Below are positions 33,555 through 41,835 of a stretch of DNA of 64,000 bases, piece after piece (positions within the stretch are counted from its first letter, which is position 1; every line of letters begins with the position of its first letter). A model generated the notes under the pieces. The model searched no databases. It saw only the letters and a list, made by a program, of their open reading frames with translations, and was not told the DNA's origin. Made by a program: the position numbers and the translations under genes. This stretch comes from Lewinellaceae bacterium (GTDB lineage Bacteria; Bacteroidota; Bacteroidia; Chitinophagales; Saprospiraceae), in contig JACJXZ010000001.1 of NCBI GenBank assembly GCA_020636375.1, positions 62,001 to 126,000 of the forward strand, read 5' to 3'.

Positions 33555-34010
33555 TGATCAACGTCAGCGACACCCTCGTCCTGGAAAAGATGCCCCACAT
33601 CGGCGCCCGCGCTGCTTAAGCGTCCTGCTGGTACCATCGCCAAGTTCATGAACGAGCGACAACCAGGCCTTTTACCAGCCGCAAGACCCTGCGCGCCCTC
33701 ACCGGTATAGTACCGCGACGCCCTCGACAAGGACATCAAAACCCTGGAACAGCACCAGCTACCCGCAAGTCGCAGCGCCGCACCGAGGACGGTATGGCGG
33801 CTGTCCAGCAACCTCTACGCCATCCCCTTCAGCCTGGTACGGAAATACACCCCGCCTCCGGTTACTGGTTTTCAGGATACTGAAACCCAGGATACTGGCG
33901 CTCCGGATGCAGAAACCCCGGGAATTACCCCTCAGCATACGGGTTTTCAGGATGCTGGCTTTCAGGTACTCTGATTTTCAGGATACTGATCCTCAGCACC
34001 CTGGCAACCC
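33555..34010 (+). pseudogene. Winged-helix replication/regulatory protein, decayed
   Basis: The fragments read MINVSDTLVLEKMPHIGARA, then in other frames FMNERQ, TLRALTG, YRDALDKDIKTLEQHQL and LSSNLYAI. This is the outline of a small phage/plasmid winged-helix protein of the type that precedes replication genes. At least four frameshifts are present. The 3' part turns into a simple repeat of TTTTCAGGATACTG units (33860-34000). Confidence 0.5.
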
Positions 34011-34014
34011 GCCA

Positions 34015-34800
34015 GGAAGTATTGAATACCCTTTTGAAGAATTGAAAAAACAAGAAGAATTGAATAAACAGGAAGAATTGAGAGCGCTCTACGCGCGCGC
34101 GTGCGAGGAAATTGAAAAATTGAAACGGGAAAATGAGGAACTGCGCCGGTTTCGGCTCCGCTCAACCGGCGGTGGCGCCGAGCCCGCCCCTCCCCTGCTT
34201 GCGGCGCTCCCCCTCCCTACGAACCGGAGCCTGCCAAAGCGAGCGAGAGGGCGAGCCGCCGGGCAAGCTGCCGGGCGAACGAAGCCGAGCCCGAAGCCGA
34301 ACCCGAAGCCGAAGCCCAACCTGCCAGGGCAAGCCGCCGGGTGAGCTGCCGGGCGAGCGAAGCCGAGCCCGAAGCCGAACCCGAGCCCCAGCCCCAGTTC
34401 GATACCCAAACAAAGAATCACACCCAAGCCGCCGAAACCTTCTGGGGCCTGGGCCCAAAGCCGCGGCTACCTGCCCTGCCTCATCGCCAACGCCCGCTAC
34501 CCCGGCACCCTGGAGCAAGCCCGCGATTGCTGTTCCGACTACTTCCGCAACCACCAGAAGAACGGTACCGCTGGGTTTACATCTGGCGCGCGCCGACCAA
34601 CAAGAACCTGGTAAGCTTCGAGAGCTGGCTCGCCCGGGACCCGCTCTTCTACCCAAAAAAAAGTACAGCAATGAAAAAACAACGCCCCCCGGCAAAAGCA
34701 AAAGCAGCGTCTGGGACCCTGTCACCGCTACCGAAGCCTTCCTTGAGCCTCTGCGCTGAAGAAGGCATCAGCCTTAGCGGATACGGCGGGGTGCAGTAGC
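34015..34800 (+). pseudogene. Degraded element gene with repeat insertions
   Basis: It starts with a coiled-coil-like piece (ARACEEIEKLKRENEELRRF) and runs into GC-rich repeats (TTCGGCTCCGCTCAACC; GAAGCCGAGCCCGAAGCC). Shifted-frame pieces follow (CLIANARYPGTLEQARD, YRWVYIWRAPTNKNLVSF, ESWLARDPLFYPKK). No family was assigned. The repeat TTCGGCTCCGCTC also occurs at 33379-33450. Confidence 0.4.
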
Positions 34801-34848
34801 AGCCTGGCCCGGCTGGTCGTCGTAAGCTACCACAACCAGCTGCGGCAC

Positions 34849-35565
34849 ATGCACCCCGCCCGGCAAATCGCCGAAATCGAAGCCCAGGTGAAAGCCATCT
34901 GCGAGAGCTACGGCGCCCGGTCCCAGGTGGAAAAAGCCCCCCTGAAGGAATCCGTGCGCATCGTCCGCGAAAGGTTCGCCTTCATCGCCCCGGAAGAGAT
35001 CGCCGGCGCCTACCGCCTCTGGGCCTGCGGAGAAGTGCAAGCCGCCGGCGCCGAGATGTACGGCGGGCAGTTCAACGCTGCCCAGCTGGGCAAGATCCTC
35101 GGCGCCTACTGCGAGAAGCGCCGCCCGGTAGTCGGCGCCTACCTCCGCGAGCGCCAGCAAGAAGCGTGGGAACAAAAGAAAGCTGCCCACGGTAAGGCAT
35201 GGAAGGACTACTACGAGAACAACTTCGAAAAGATCATCGAACAGCTGAAAGGCAAAGCCCACAGCTGGCAGGCCGTCGGCGCCCACCTCTACGACACCGC
35301 CCTCCGCCGCGGGCTGATCCGGTTCGAGCCGGGCGAAGCGCAGCAAATCTACGAGGAGGCCCTGCAATACGCTCACAAAGAAGCCCAGGGCGCCTGCGAC
35401 GAGGGCCGCAAAGGCGGTAAGAGCATCTTCCAGCTCCGCGAGCTCGAAAAAGCTGCGGCAGACGAAAAGGGGATAGAAGAGCGCGCGAAAGAAATTGCCC
35501 GCAAGATGTCTGTGTTCAGGAAACTGTTGTCCGATGGGGCAAGCCAAAAACAAGAAAAACCATGA
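34849..35565 (+). CDS. Hypothetical helical protein of the integrative element
   Basis: A 238-residue protein beginning MHPARQIAEIEAQVKAICES. Entirely helical with many Ala, Glu and Lys; KEIARKMSVFRKLLSDGASQ lies at the end. Such proteins sit in phage/plasmid-like islands of Bacteroidota near a small excisionase. The stop overlaps the next start as ATGA. No function can be assigned. Confidence 0.6.
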   Translation: MHPARQIAEIEAQVKAICESYGARSQVEKAPLKESVRIVRERFAFIAPEEIAGAYRLWACGEVQAAGAEMYGGQFNAAQLGKILGAYCEKRRPVVGAYLRERQQEAWEQKKAAHGKAWKDYYENNFEKIIEQLKGKAHSWQAVGAHLYDTALRRGLIRFEPGEAQQIYEEALQYAHKEAQGACDEGRKGGKSIFQLRELEKAAADEKGIEERAKEIARKMSVFRKLLSDGASQKQEKP

Positions 35566-35867
35566 AGAAGGTTACGATCCAGGATGGCATCCAAGAAGTC
35601 CGCCGCTCGGGCCTCGGCTTCGCTCGGCCCGCCACGATGAACTGTTGGAGGGAAAACAAGAAGGCCAGCATGGCCAACAACAAGAACTATTCGAATAGCG
35701 ATATGGAAAACCTGATCCGTCAAAAACTACAGGAACTGGAGCAGCTCCGCCACAACCTGCTTCACAACCTCCGAACCAGCAGCGGGCAGGCAAAAGCCTA
35801 CCAGCAGATGAGCCTGGAGGTAGTGGAGGGCTGCCGGGAAGTACTGCAGGAACTTCTGGAAAACTAA
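35562..35867 (+). CDS. Small coiled-coil protein of the integrative element
   Basis: Up to 101 residues; overlaps the previous stop (ATGA). The first 35 codons include a repeat-derived stretch (RRSGLGFARPATMNCW), so translation may begin at 35670 (MANNKNYSNSDMENLIRQKL). The rest is one helix (QELEQLRHNLLHNLRTSSGQ). Unknown function. Confidence 0.5.
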   Translation: MKKVTIQDGIQEVRRSGLGFARPATMNCWRENKKASMANNKNYSNSDMENLIRQKLQELEQLRHNLLHNLRTSSGQAKAYQQMSLEVVEGCREVLQELLEN

Positions 35868-35878
35868 AAAGCTAAGCC

Positions 35879-36190
35879 ATGGACCAGCCCATCAAGATCA
35901 TCACCCTGCCCCTCTCCCCGGAGCAACTCCAGGAGATGATGCAGGAAGCGGCCCTCAGCGCCATATCCCGCTACCAGCCCCCTGCCCCCGAAGGCGGCGA
36001 GCGCTGGGCCAAGCTCTCCACCGTCTCCGAGCAATACGACATCTCCGTGACTGAGCTGCGGCGCATCATCCAGGCCAACCAGCCCGGCTTCCGGGTGCGG
36101 TCGTCCCGGAAGCTCGGCGACTGGCGGGTGCGGGTTTCGGACGTGGAGAAGTATGTGTTGAGGGTGGATCCGTTTGAGGGGAGGGAGTGA
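35879..36190 (+). CDS. Excisionase-like HTH protein
   Basis: A 103-residue protein. The C-terminal half (WAKLSTVSEQYDISVTELRR, then SSRKLGDWRVRVSDVEKYVL) has the layout of MerR/Xis-type winged helices that bind DNA next to attachment sites. It ends the plus-strand group of the element and would partner the integrase at 37055-38320, steering integration or excision. Family level only. Confidence 0.6.
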   Translation: MDQPIKIITLPLSPEQLQEMMQEAALSAISRYQPPAPEGGERWAKLSTVSEQYDISVTELRRIIQANQPGFRVRSSRKLGDWRVRVSDVEKYVLRVDPFEGRE

Positions 36191-36330
36191 GGGCTACCCG
36201 TTGGACAATAGTTGCCGGGGTTGTGTACAGCCTGCCCCGCACACGCAGTGTCGGGGATGTACGGGGTCAACGGTAGAGCAGGGCTGTGTACGGTGTACGA
36301 GTCTGTCCAATCTTAGAATGGTGGCCGGAG
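36190..36330. repeat. Diverged relative of the 102-bp element
   Basis: It starts GGGCTACCCGTTGGACA and ends TGTCCAATCTTAGA, like the 102-bp family ends, but the middle is different (GTGTACAGCC and CGGGGATGTACGGGG). It is about 135 bp long. Its membership is uncertain. Confidence 0.35.
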
Positions 36331-36357
36331 TGAGACATTGGCTTTTGTCAAATACTG

Positions 36358-36711
36358 TCAATCAATAGTAATGATAGAAGTGCGAGACAATTCAACGACG
36401 AAATTTGTTTCGAGCTGATTTACTATCTTTTCTAAATTCTTGTCAAATATGGCAAGCAGTTCCTTATTCGTGATATTGCCCGTAGTCAGATACAGCAACT
36501 TATAAGGTTCAAGCACCCTAAAAAACCTGTCGTAGAAATCACTATCTTTCGAAATGACAATCCGCTCCTCTACGAGAGAAACTTCATTGATAATCGAGTC
36601 GTCAGTTGTGTTCCTTTCGGGAAGGTCCAAAGTATGGATAGCATCATGTCCTCTTTCTTTCAAGAACCTGGACAATGACTTGGGGAGTTGCGCATCGACG
36701 ATGAATTTCAT
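36358..36711 (-). CDS. DUF5615 PIN-like toxin
   Basis: A 117-residue protein. The N-terminus MKFIVDAQLPKSLSRFLKER and the later VISKDSDFYDRFF are typical of DUF5615 (Mut7-C-like PIN) proteins, with acidic residues Asp6, Asp56 and Asp58 in PIN-like positions. It overlaps the stop of the DUF433 gene by four bases. Such pairs are accepted as toxin-antitoxin modules, the PIN-like protein being the likely ribonuclease. Confidence 0.85.
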   Translation of the reverse strand: MKFIVDAQLPKSLSRFLKERGHDAIHTLDLPERNTTDDSIINEVSLVEERIVISKDSDFYDRFFRVLEPYKLLYLTTGNITNKELLAIFDKNLEKIVNQLETNFVVELSRTSIITID

Positions 36712-36950
36712 GCCACCAGCCGCGTAATATTCTTAACTTTAGCCAACCTGGCAGCATAAACCAGGCACGCCTGCAAATCCTCAAGCTCCAAATCTTCATA
36801 GTCCTCAAGGATTTCATCGAACGTCATCCCGGATGCCATTAACTCTAAAAGGTTTTCGACCGGATACCTTAATCCCCGAACGGTGGGTTTTCCATGGCAT
36901 ATTTTAGGGTTCACCGTTATCCGCTTCAATAATTCTTCTTCCTTTTCCAT
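36708..36950 (-). CDS. DUF433 antitoxin
   Basis: An 80-residue protein with the DUF433 signature ITVNPKICHGKPTVRGLRYP and VENLLELMASGMTFDEILED, a small winged-helix fold. It is the first gene of the pair, with a 4-bp overlap into the DUF5615 gene. Presumed DNA-binding antitoxin and autoregulator. The pair sits between the excisionase-like gene and the integrase, a common cargo position. Confidence 0.88.
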   Translation of the reverse strand: MEKEEELLKRITVNPKICHGKPTVRGLRYPVENLLELMASGMTFDEILEDYEDLELEDLQACLVYAARLAKVKNITRLVA

Positions 36951-37054
36951 AATTCTTTGTTTGCAAGCTTATGCTAAAATAACCATTAAAAGCAATAAGT
37001 TGGTTCAACAGCCTGTAAATTAAAACATCGAAGCAAGCAGCGCCCTGCCCCTTT

Positions 37055-38320
37055 TCATCCCCTTTGCACCTTAAAATAAGACGACTGCGCCACGATCACC
37101 GCGTGTTCCTCGTCCGCCAGTTTGATATAGCGTTCGAACACCTCCCGCGTTTTCCAGCCGCCGAACTTCATGATCGTTTTAGGCGGCACCCCGGCCCGGT
37201 AGAGGTTTGTTGCCGCCGTCGCCCGGAACGTATGCGTCGTCACCGCCTGCCATTTAGGCATCACCTCGTCCACCTTCTTCCCGCCCCGGTTGCGCACCAG
37301 CGTCACGGGGCTGTCAATGCCGGCGATCCGGCACGCCTCTTTGATATAATCATTGGCCTTCTGGTTGCTGATCACCGGCAGGCGGCCGCCATAGCGTTCG
37401 ACGATCTCCTTCACATACGGGTGGAGCGGGATGGTAACGATATCTGCCGTCTTGCTCATCATAAAGCGGATGCCGTCGATCCGGCCCTCCCGGGCGGGGA
37501 TCGTTACAAAATGAGCATCGGTAAGGCGGTCGACGTCCGAGAAGCGCATAGCAGTATAGCCCGAGACGATAGCGCGGTCGCGCACCCGGGCCAGGCGATG
37601 GTTTGCGGACAAGTCAATCCGGTAGAGCGCCTCCAGTTCATCCGGCGTCAGGTACGTCAGCACCGGCGGCTCCTCCCGCATAGAAAAAGAAGTAAAAGCG
37701 CGGTTAGAAGTATGGCCAGCCTTGACCGCCTGGTGGAGGAAAGTCTTCAGGATCTTAATGTGTTTGACCACCGTGTTGACCGAATGGTTCTGCACATTAT
37801 AGGAATAATCCTGGAAATCGTTAAACCAATTCTCATCGATGTTATCCCAGGAAGTAGGGTAGTAGCGTTCAGCGAACCACTTCAGGTGTTTGAAGAACAC
37901 CCGGTACTGTTTATCGCGGTGAGCCGAATAATTAGGCAAGCGGCTGCGCCTATCGATCTCTGCTTCAACGAACTCCATAAAACTCAGCGCCTCTTTTTTC
38001 ATGGAATCCCCCCTGCCGGTGAGTTCGTAGACCGCCTGTTTAACTTCCTCTGGCGTTGTCGCCCGTCCCTCCACCAAGCGGCAGTGGCGGTCCAGTTCAT
38101 TGACCTTGCCCTCGATTTTGTCCAGCAGCATATTCAGGCTGGCGTTGCCGTCGAACTGGCCGCTGCCGCGGGCCCTTTGCTTTTTCTTGTTCCAGGATTT
38201 GACGGGGACGCGCTGGCCGGTAGAGGCGCGTACCCGGCGGTTGGGCGCCACCTGGAAAGACAGCATGACGAGAGAAGAGTCGTCTTTTGGCGCCTGGAGG
38301 TAAAATTTGACATCTGGCAT
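37055..38320 (-). CDS. Tyrosine recombinase/integrase
   Basis: 421 residues from the ATG at 38320; the frame is open 35 codons further up, through a repeated GGTGACAAATAA sequence giving ICHLICHLTCHL, which is unlikely to be translated. Arm-type N-terminus, SAM-like core-binding domain (residues 115-215) and catalytic domain with Arg259 (YTAMRFSD), His363/Arg366 (THTFRAT), Trp389 (FGGWKT) and nucleophile Tyr398 (ERYIKL). It starts 136 bp from the 3' end of tRNA-Arg, the expected place for an element integrated in a tRNA gene. The active site is complete. Confidence 0.9.
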   Translation of the reverse strand: MPDVKFYLQAPKDDSSLVMLSFQVAPNRRVRASTGQRVPVKSWNKKKQRARGSGQFDGNASLNMLLDKIEGKVNELDRHCRLVEGRATTPEEVKQAVYELTGRGDSMKKEALSFMEFVEAEIDRRSRLPNYSAHRDKQYRVFFKHLKWFAERYYPTSWDNIDENWFNDFQDYSYNVQNHSVNTVVKHIKILKTFLHQAVKAGHTSNRAFTSFSMREEPPVLTYLTPDELEALYRIDLSANHRLARVRDRAIVSGYTAMRFSDVDRLTDAHFVTIPAREGRIDGIRFMMSKTADIVTIPLHPYVKEIVERYGGRLPVISNQKANDYIKEACRIAGIDSPVTLVRNRGGKKVDEVMPKWQAVTTHTFRATAATNLYRAGVPPKTIMKFGGWKTREVFERYIKLADEEHAVIVAQSSYFKVQRG

Positions 38321-38455
38321 GAGGTGGCAGGTTAGGTGACAAATAAGGTGACAAATGTTCAGTAATATTTGAGAATATTCGTTTGAGCGACTCTTCAAAT
38401 ATACTGTAAAATCAGGGGTTTTCAAAGGGTTAACGCTGCCAAAAGAGGGAAAAGT

Positions 38456-38530
38456 TGGTGACCCCGCCAGGACTCGAACCTGGATCTAGAGTTTAGGAAA
38501 CTCCTATTCTATCCCTTGAACTACGGGGTC
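38456..38530 (-). tRNA. tRNA-Arg (anticodon CCU)
   Basis: On the minus strand GACCCCG (38530-38524) pairs with CGGGGTC (38466-38460), followed by A and encoded CCA (38458-38456). The anticodon arm GGAGTTTCCTAAACTCT has the loop TTCCTAA, anticodon CCT. The T arm is CCAGGTTCGAGTCCTGG. The neighbouring integrase suggests its 3' end served as attachment site; I did not find the second att copy. Confidence 0.95.
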
Positions 38531-38712
38531 ATACTATAATCAATTGATTGTCAATTAATTTCAACTGATTAGTATTGGAAATACTACACAGTTACTACAA
38601 ATCGAACAGGCGATCAATTGTTTTTTGCGGCCCTAATATACTCATATTTCTCCAACCCTAACATACCATCGCTTGCCAATTAACGGCTTTTTCACAAACA
38701 TGATGTTATAAA

Positions 38713-38771
38713 AAAGGCTGCATATATTTGTGAGATAGATCAACAAAACACAAATATTAACTATGCAGCCT
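38713..38771. repeat. Inverted repeat GGCTGCATATATTTGTG
   Basis: GGCTGCATATATTTGTG (38713-38729) pairs imperfectly with CACAAATATTAACTATGCAGCC (38750-38771). It may be the end of a lost insertion sequence. The rest of 38531-38795 shows nothing else. Confidence 0.4.
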
Positions 38772-38795
38772 AAAAAAACGAAATTACGCCGTATT

Positions 38796-38940
38796 TTGAA
38801 AGCTGGCACAGCAGGCGGGCTGGCGAGCAGGCAGGGGCGCGAGGAAGGAGCATAGCCGAGCTACGCGACTGACAAGCAACGCAGTCTGGCGGGAAAAGAG
38901 CCCGTGATATTCCCCCGCTATTTAGTGCGCGAGGCACTAG
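38796..38940. repeat. One-ended CTAG hairpin element
   Basis: The right end CTATTTAGTGCGCGAGGCACTAG and the inner part GCGAGGAAGGAGCATAGCCG match the 13465-13629 element in inverse orientation. The opposite CTAG end is absent. It abuts an integrase fragment and probably truncated it. Confidence 0.5.
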
Positions 38941-39277
38941 TGTGCCCCAGTTGCTGCTGAATATCGTATATGGTGAGGTCCGAATTAGTAGCCAGGCCCG
39001 AAGCATGGCTGTGCCGCGCCCAACGGCTGCTAATCTCTTCGGGCAGGCCAATGCGGCGGGCCACCCGTTTCAGCACCCGGTTGATCGTCCGGATGGCGGA
39101 GCCAATCTTAATGCCGGCCAGGAGTAAGCCTCCATTCCATCTACTATCTGGGCGGCGCGGACCTCCAGTTCCTTCAGCTAAATACGCCCGGCGTAGGAAA
39201 CCTATTTCAGCACCAACTTTTCCCGGAACGACACAACTCCAGTCTTCGAGTCGGAAAAGGCGGCTTTTCGTCTTCAA
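38941..39277 (-). pseudogene. Tyrosine recombinase fragment
   Basis: The last part reads INRVLKRVARRIGLPEEISS then RWARHSHASGLATNSDLTIY, with the His-x-x-His/Arg box of tyrosine recombinases and QQQLGHTS. The sequence then runs into the CTAG hairpin element before the catalytic Tyr. Upstream the homology is interrupted by a frameshift near 39120. A dead relic of an older integrated element. Confidence 0.7.
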
Positions 39278-39297
39278 ACCCGGACTCCAGGCACACT

Positions 39298-41622
39298 CTA
39301 ACGCATCAGGCTCACCTTCGTTGTCCGCGTTCCCTCTTTCGTTTGCAGGCGGACGAGGTAGATGCCGGAGCTTAGTTGCCGGCTGCCGTTATCCGCGCCC
39401 TTCCAGCGGAAGTCCTGATAGCCGGCGTCGAGGTAGCCGGAGTGCAGGGCTGCCACCTGCTGGCCGTTGAGGTTGAACACCTCCAGTGTTGTTGGGCCGG
39501 CTTCGGGCAGATACAAGCGGATGTATACCTCCTCCCGGAAGGGGTTGGGGTTGGCCTGCAGTCGCAGGGCATCCGTCGGCGTTACCTGGCCCGGGTTGGC
39601 GGGGCGGGTTGGCGGCGGCGTACAGCACACCACGCTGCCGTTGTTCAGGCCGTAGATCAGGGCATTGACCTGAGCGATGATGTAATCGGCGTTGGCTGCC
39701 GGGATGCCGCTGCCACTTTGGTAGGATACGTAGCTGACGACATATTCCAGGTCGGCCACAACTGAAGTGACGAAGTTGTAGTCACAAAATTTAGTCACCG
39801 CCAGGTCCAGCCTCCGGTTGATTGCCCTCTTTTTGGAAGAACTGATGCTCAGCCCATCGACGTAGGCCTTCAGGCCGTCCACCACAAGATTGATACAAAT
39901 ATCCTCCGGGGCGCAGGCGTCGCCGAAGCCGTCGTTGTCAGAATCTTCCTGTCCGGGATTGAAATCGGCCGGGCAGTTGTCCACATCGCCACAGATGCCG
40001 TCGCCATCGCTGTCGTTGTCCGCATCGTTGGGGCAGGCGTCGCAGGCGTCGCCAATGCCGTCCTGGTCGGAGTCGGCCTGTCCGGGGTTAGTGTTGTTGG
40101 GGCAGTTGTCGGCATCGCCGCAGAAGCCGTCGCCGTCGGCGTCGTTGTCCGCATCATTGGGGCAGGGATCGCAGGCGTCGCCAATGCCGTCCTGGTCGGC
40201 GTCGGCCTGGGCGGCATCACAACTGCATCCGCTCACGTCGACATGGACCAGGTTTCCGTCAAACCGGAAGCCGTAGGCGCCGGGCAGCAGTTCGATCGGG
40301 GTGGTGATGACAGGCCAGCCGCCGGCTTGTATCTCTATTGTTCCGTTATAAGCGAAATTGACGGTGGTTGTCACGAAATCGATCTCAGTTGTGGGGAAGG
40401 TAACCGCTACGGCGTCCTGGGTCACACTCTTGTAGTTGTAGTTCATGCGCACTTTGACGTTGTTGCCGGGGAAGGCGTAGAAGGATACCGTCCCGTTGGC
40501 GTCCGTCGTGCCGTGGGTATACCAGTAGCCGCCGCCCTGATCTACGCCGCCGCCGTCCAGAGGCTTGACAGGTTCACAGGTTTCCAGGTTGACATTGACC
40601 CTGGAGGCCTGGAAGGTGGAATTCACCGATACATCCTGTTCAAGAGCGGTCTGGTTGAGCGTCATTGTGATCTTGCCGTCCCAGTTACCATCGCCGTTAC
40701 CGACAGTGGAGCAGTCGATATTATAGAACATCAGCCCGTTGGCGTCGGTCTGGAAAGCCGTCCACGGCGCCCAGCTGCCGCCGCAGCGGTACCGGTATCT
40801 CAGGTTGCGGGTTTCTCCCGGATAGTCAGCCGGGTAGTTGGCCAGGGGCGCGCCGTTTTCGTCCACCAGGGCCAGGGTGCCTCCGGAGAGGCTGCAGCCG
40901 TCGATGTCCAGGCGTACGGTCGGGCTACCGCTGCCGTCGAACTTGAAATCGGCCCAGGCGGTATTCCCGTATTTATTGCTTGTGCCGCCGATCACTTCTT
41001 TGGGGCTGGTGAACGGCTGCCATCCGCCGTTATACCAAAGCACGTCAGGGCCGGAGAGGGAGACCCGGGTGGTGGTAAAGACGACGACCGGGTTCACGGA
41101 GATATCCTGGGTATGGATGGGGCTGGTGCGCCCGTCGTACTCCATCCGGAAGTCGTAGTTGCCCTGCCCCTGCCCCAGGCCCGAGTAGGGAAGCAGTTCG
41201 ATAGAGGCCGGGGTGTTGCCGATGGAGGTGAAGCCGCCAAAATAATACTGGGCCTCGCCCACCAGCGGGTCCCCGTCGCAGGTTTCCAGCTTCACGGTCA
41301 CGGCCACGGTGTTGATGGTGAGGGTGGGATTGGCACCGGGGTCCACGCTTGTCCACTTGTACCGCCCGCCGATGTAGCGGATTTCGATGTCGGTTGTATG
41401 GGGCACGTTGCCTGTAACGATCCCCGGCCCATTGTCTCCGGTGGCGCCGAGGAGCTGCCATCCGCCGTCATAGTAGTAAACGTTGCCGCCGTCGAGCCCG
41501 GTGGTGTTGTCGCTTGCCAGTAGCTGTACCGTAACAGTACCCTGGGCAAAGAGGCTGCCTGCCCCCAGCCCAAGTACCATCACGAACAATTGTAATGCGG
41601 TGAGAAAGTTCTTTTTCTGCAT
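39298..41622 (-). CDS. Secreted T9SS protein with thrombospondin type-3 repeats
   Basis: 774 residues from 41622 (MQKKNFLTALQLFVMVLGLG, a signal peptide). The first 480 residues are repeated beta modules nearly identical to the protein at 45776-48097 (GTVTVQLLASDN, then several VKLETCDGD/VNLETCEP segments). Then come Ca2+-binding TSP3 repeats (DQDGIGDACDPCPNDADNDA), a helical segment with SSSKKRAINRRLDLAVTKFC, and a C-terminal T9SS type A sorting domain (ANPNPFREEVYIRLYLPEAG... TTKVSLMR). It is exported by the Sec and type IX systems and probably surface-anchored. Monocistronic. The T9SS domain differs from that of its paralogue. Confidence 0.9.
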   Translation of the reverse strand: MQKKNFLTALQLFVMVLGLGAGSLFAQGTVTVQLLASDNTTGLDGGNVYYYDGGWQLLGATGDNGPGIVTGNVPHTTDIEIRYIGGRYKWTSVDPGANPTLTINTVAVTVKLETCDGDPLVGEAQYYFGGFTSIGNTPASIELLPYSGLGQGQGNYDFRMEYDGRTSPIHTQDISVNPVVVFTTTRVSLSGPDVLWYNGGWQPFTSPKEVIGGTSNKYGNTAWADFKFDGSGSPTVRLDIDGCSLSGGTLALVDENGAPLANYPADYPGETRNLRYRYRCGGSWAPWTAFQTDANGLMFYNIDCSTVGNGDGNWDGKITMTLNQTALEQDVSVNSTFQASRVNVNLETCEPVKPLDGGGVDQGGGYWYTHGTTDANGTVSFYAFPGNNVKVRMNYNYKSVTQDAVAVTFPTTEIDFVTTTVNFAYNGTIEIQAGGWPVITTPIELLPGAYGFRFDGNLVHVDVSGCSCDAAQADADQDGIGDACDPCPNDADNDADGDGFCGDADNCPNNTNPGQADSDQDGIGDACDACPNDADNDSDGDGICGDVDNCPADFNPGQEDSDNDGFGDACAPEDICINLVVDGLKAYVDGLSISSSKKRAINRRLDLAVTKFCDYNFVTSVVADLEYVVSYVSYQSGSGIPAANADYIIAQVNALIYGLNNGSVVCCTPPPTRPANPGQVTPTDALRLQANPNPFREEVYIRLYLPEAGPTTLEVFNLNGQQVAALHSGYLDAGYQDFRWKGADNGSRQLSSGIYLVRLQTKEGTRTTKVSLMR

Positions 41623-41835
41623 TTTTGAGTTTTTTATGAGGTAGAAAAATATTGGGCTAAAGAACAAACAAACCAGATGGAAGTGTCCTTTTCCCGGGGG
41701 GGGCTTATAGGGGGGACTGTTCGTGCGTGTTTGGTAAGATAGTCTTCAGAGCATTAGCGCCCAGGGTTACAGAGCCACGTGAGGGTAAATATAATAATTT
41801 TTCTACTATTTTGCTCCAATGGGGTAGGGCAAATT

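Noticed and set aside
33292..33651. 119-codon ORF through TTCGGCTCCGCTC repeats
   Set aside because: The peptide is made by the repeat (FGSAQP units) and overlaps a decayed winged-helix gene in another frame.
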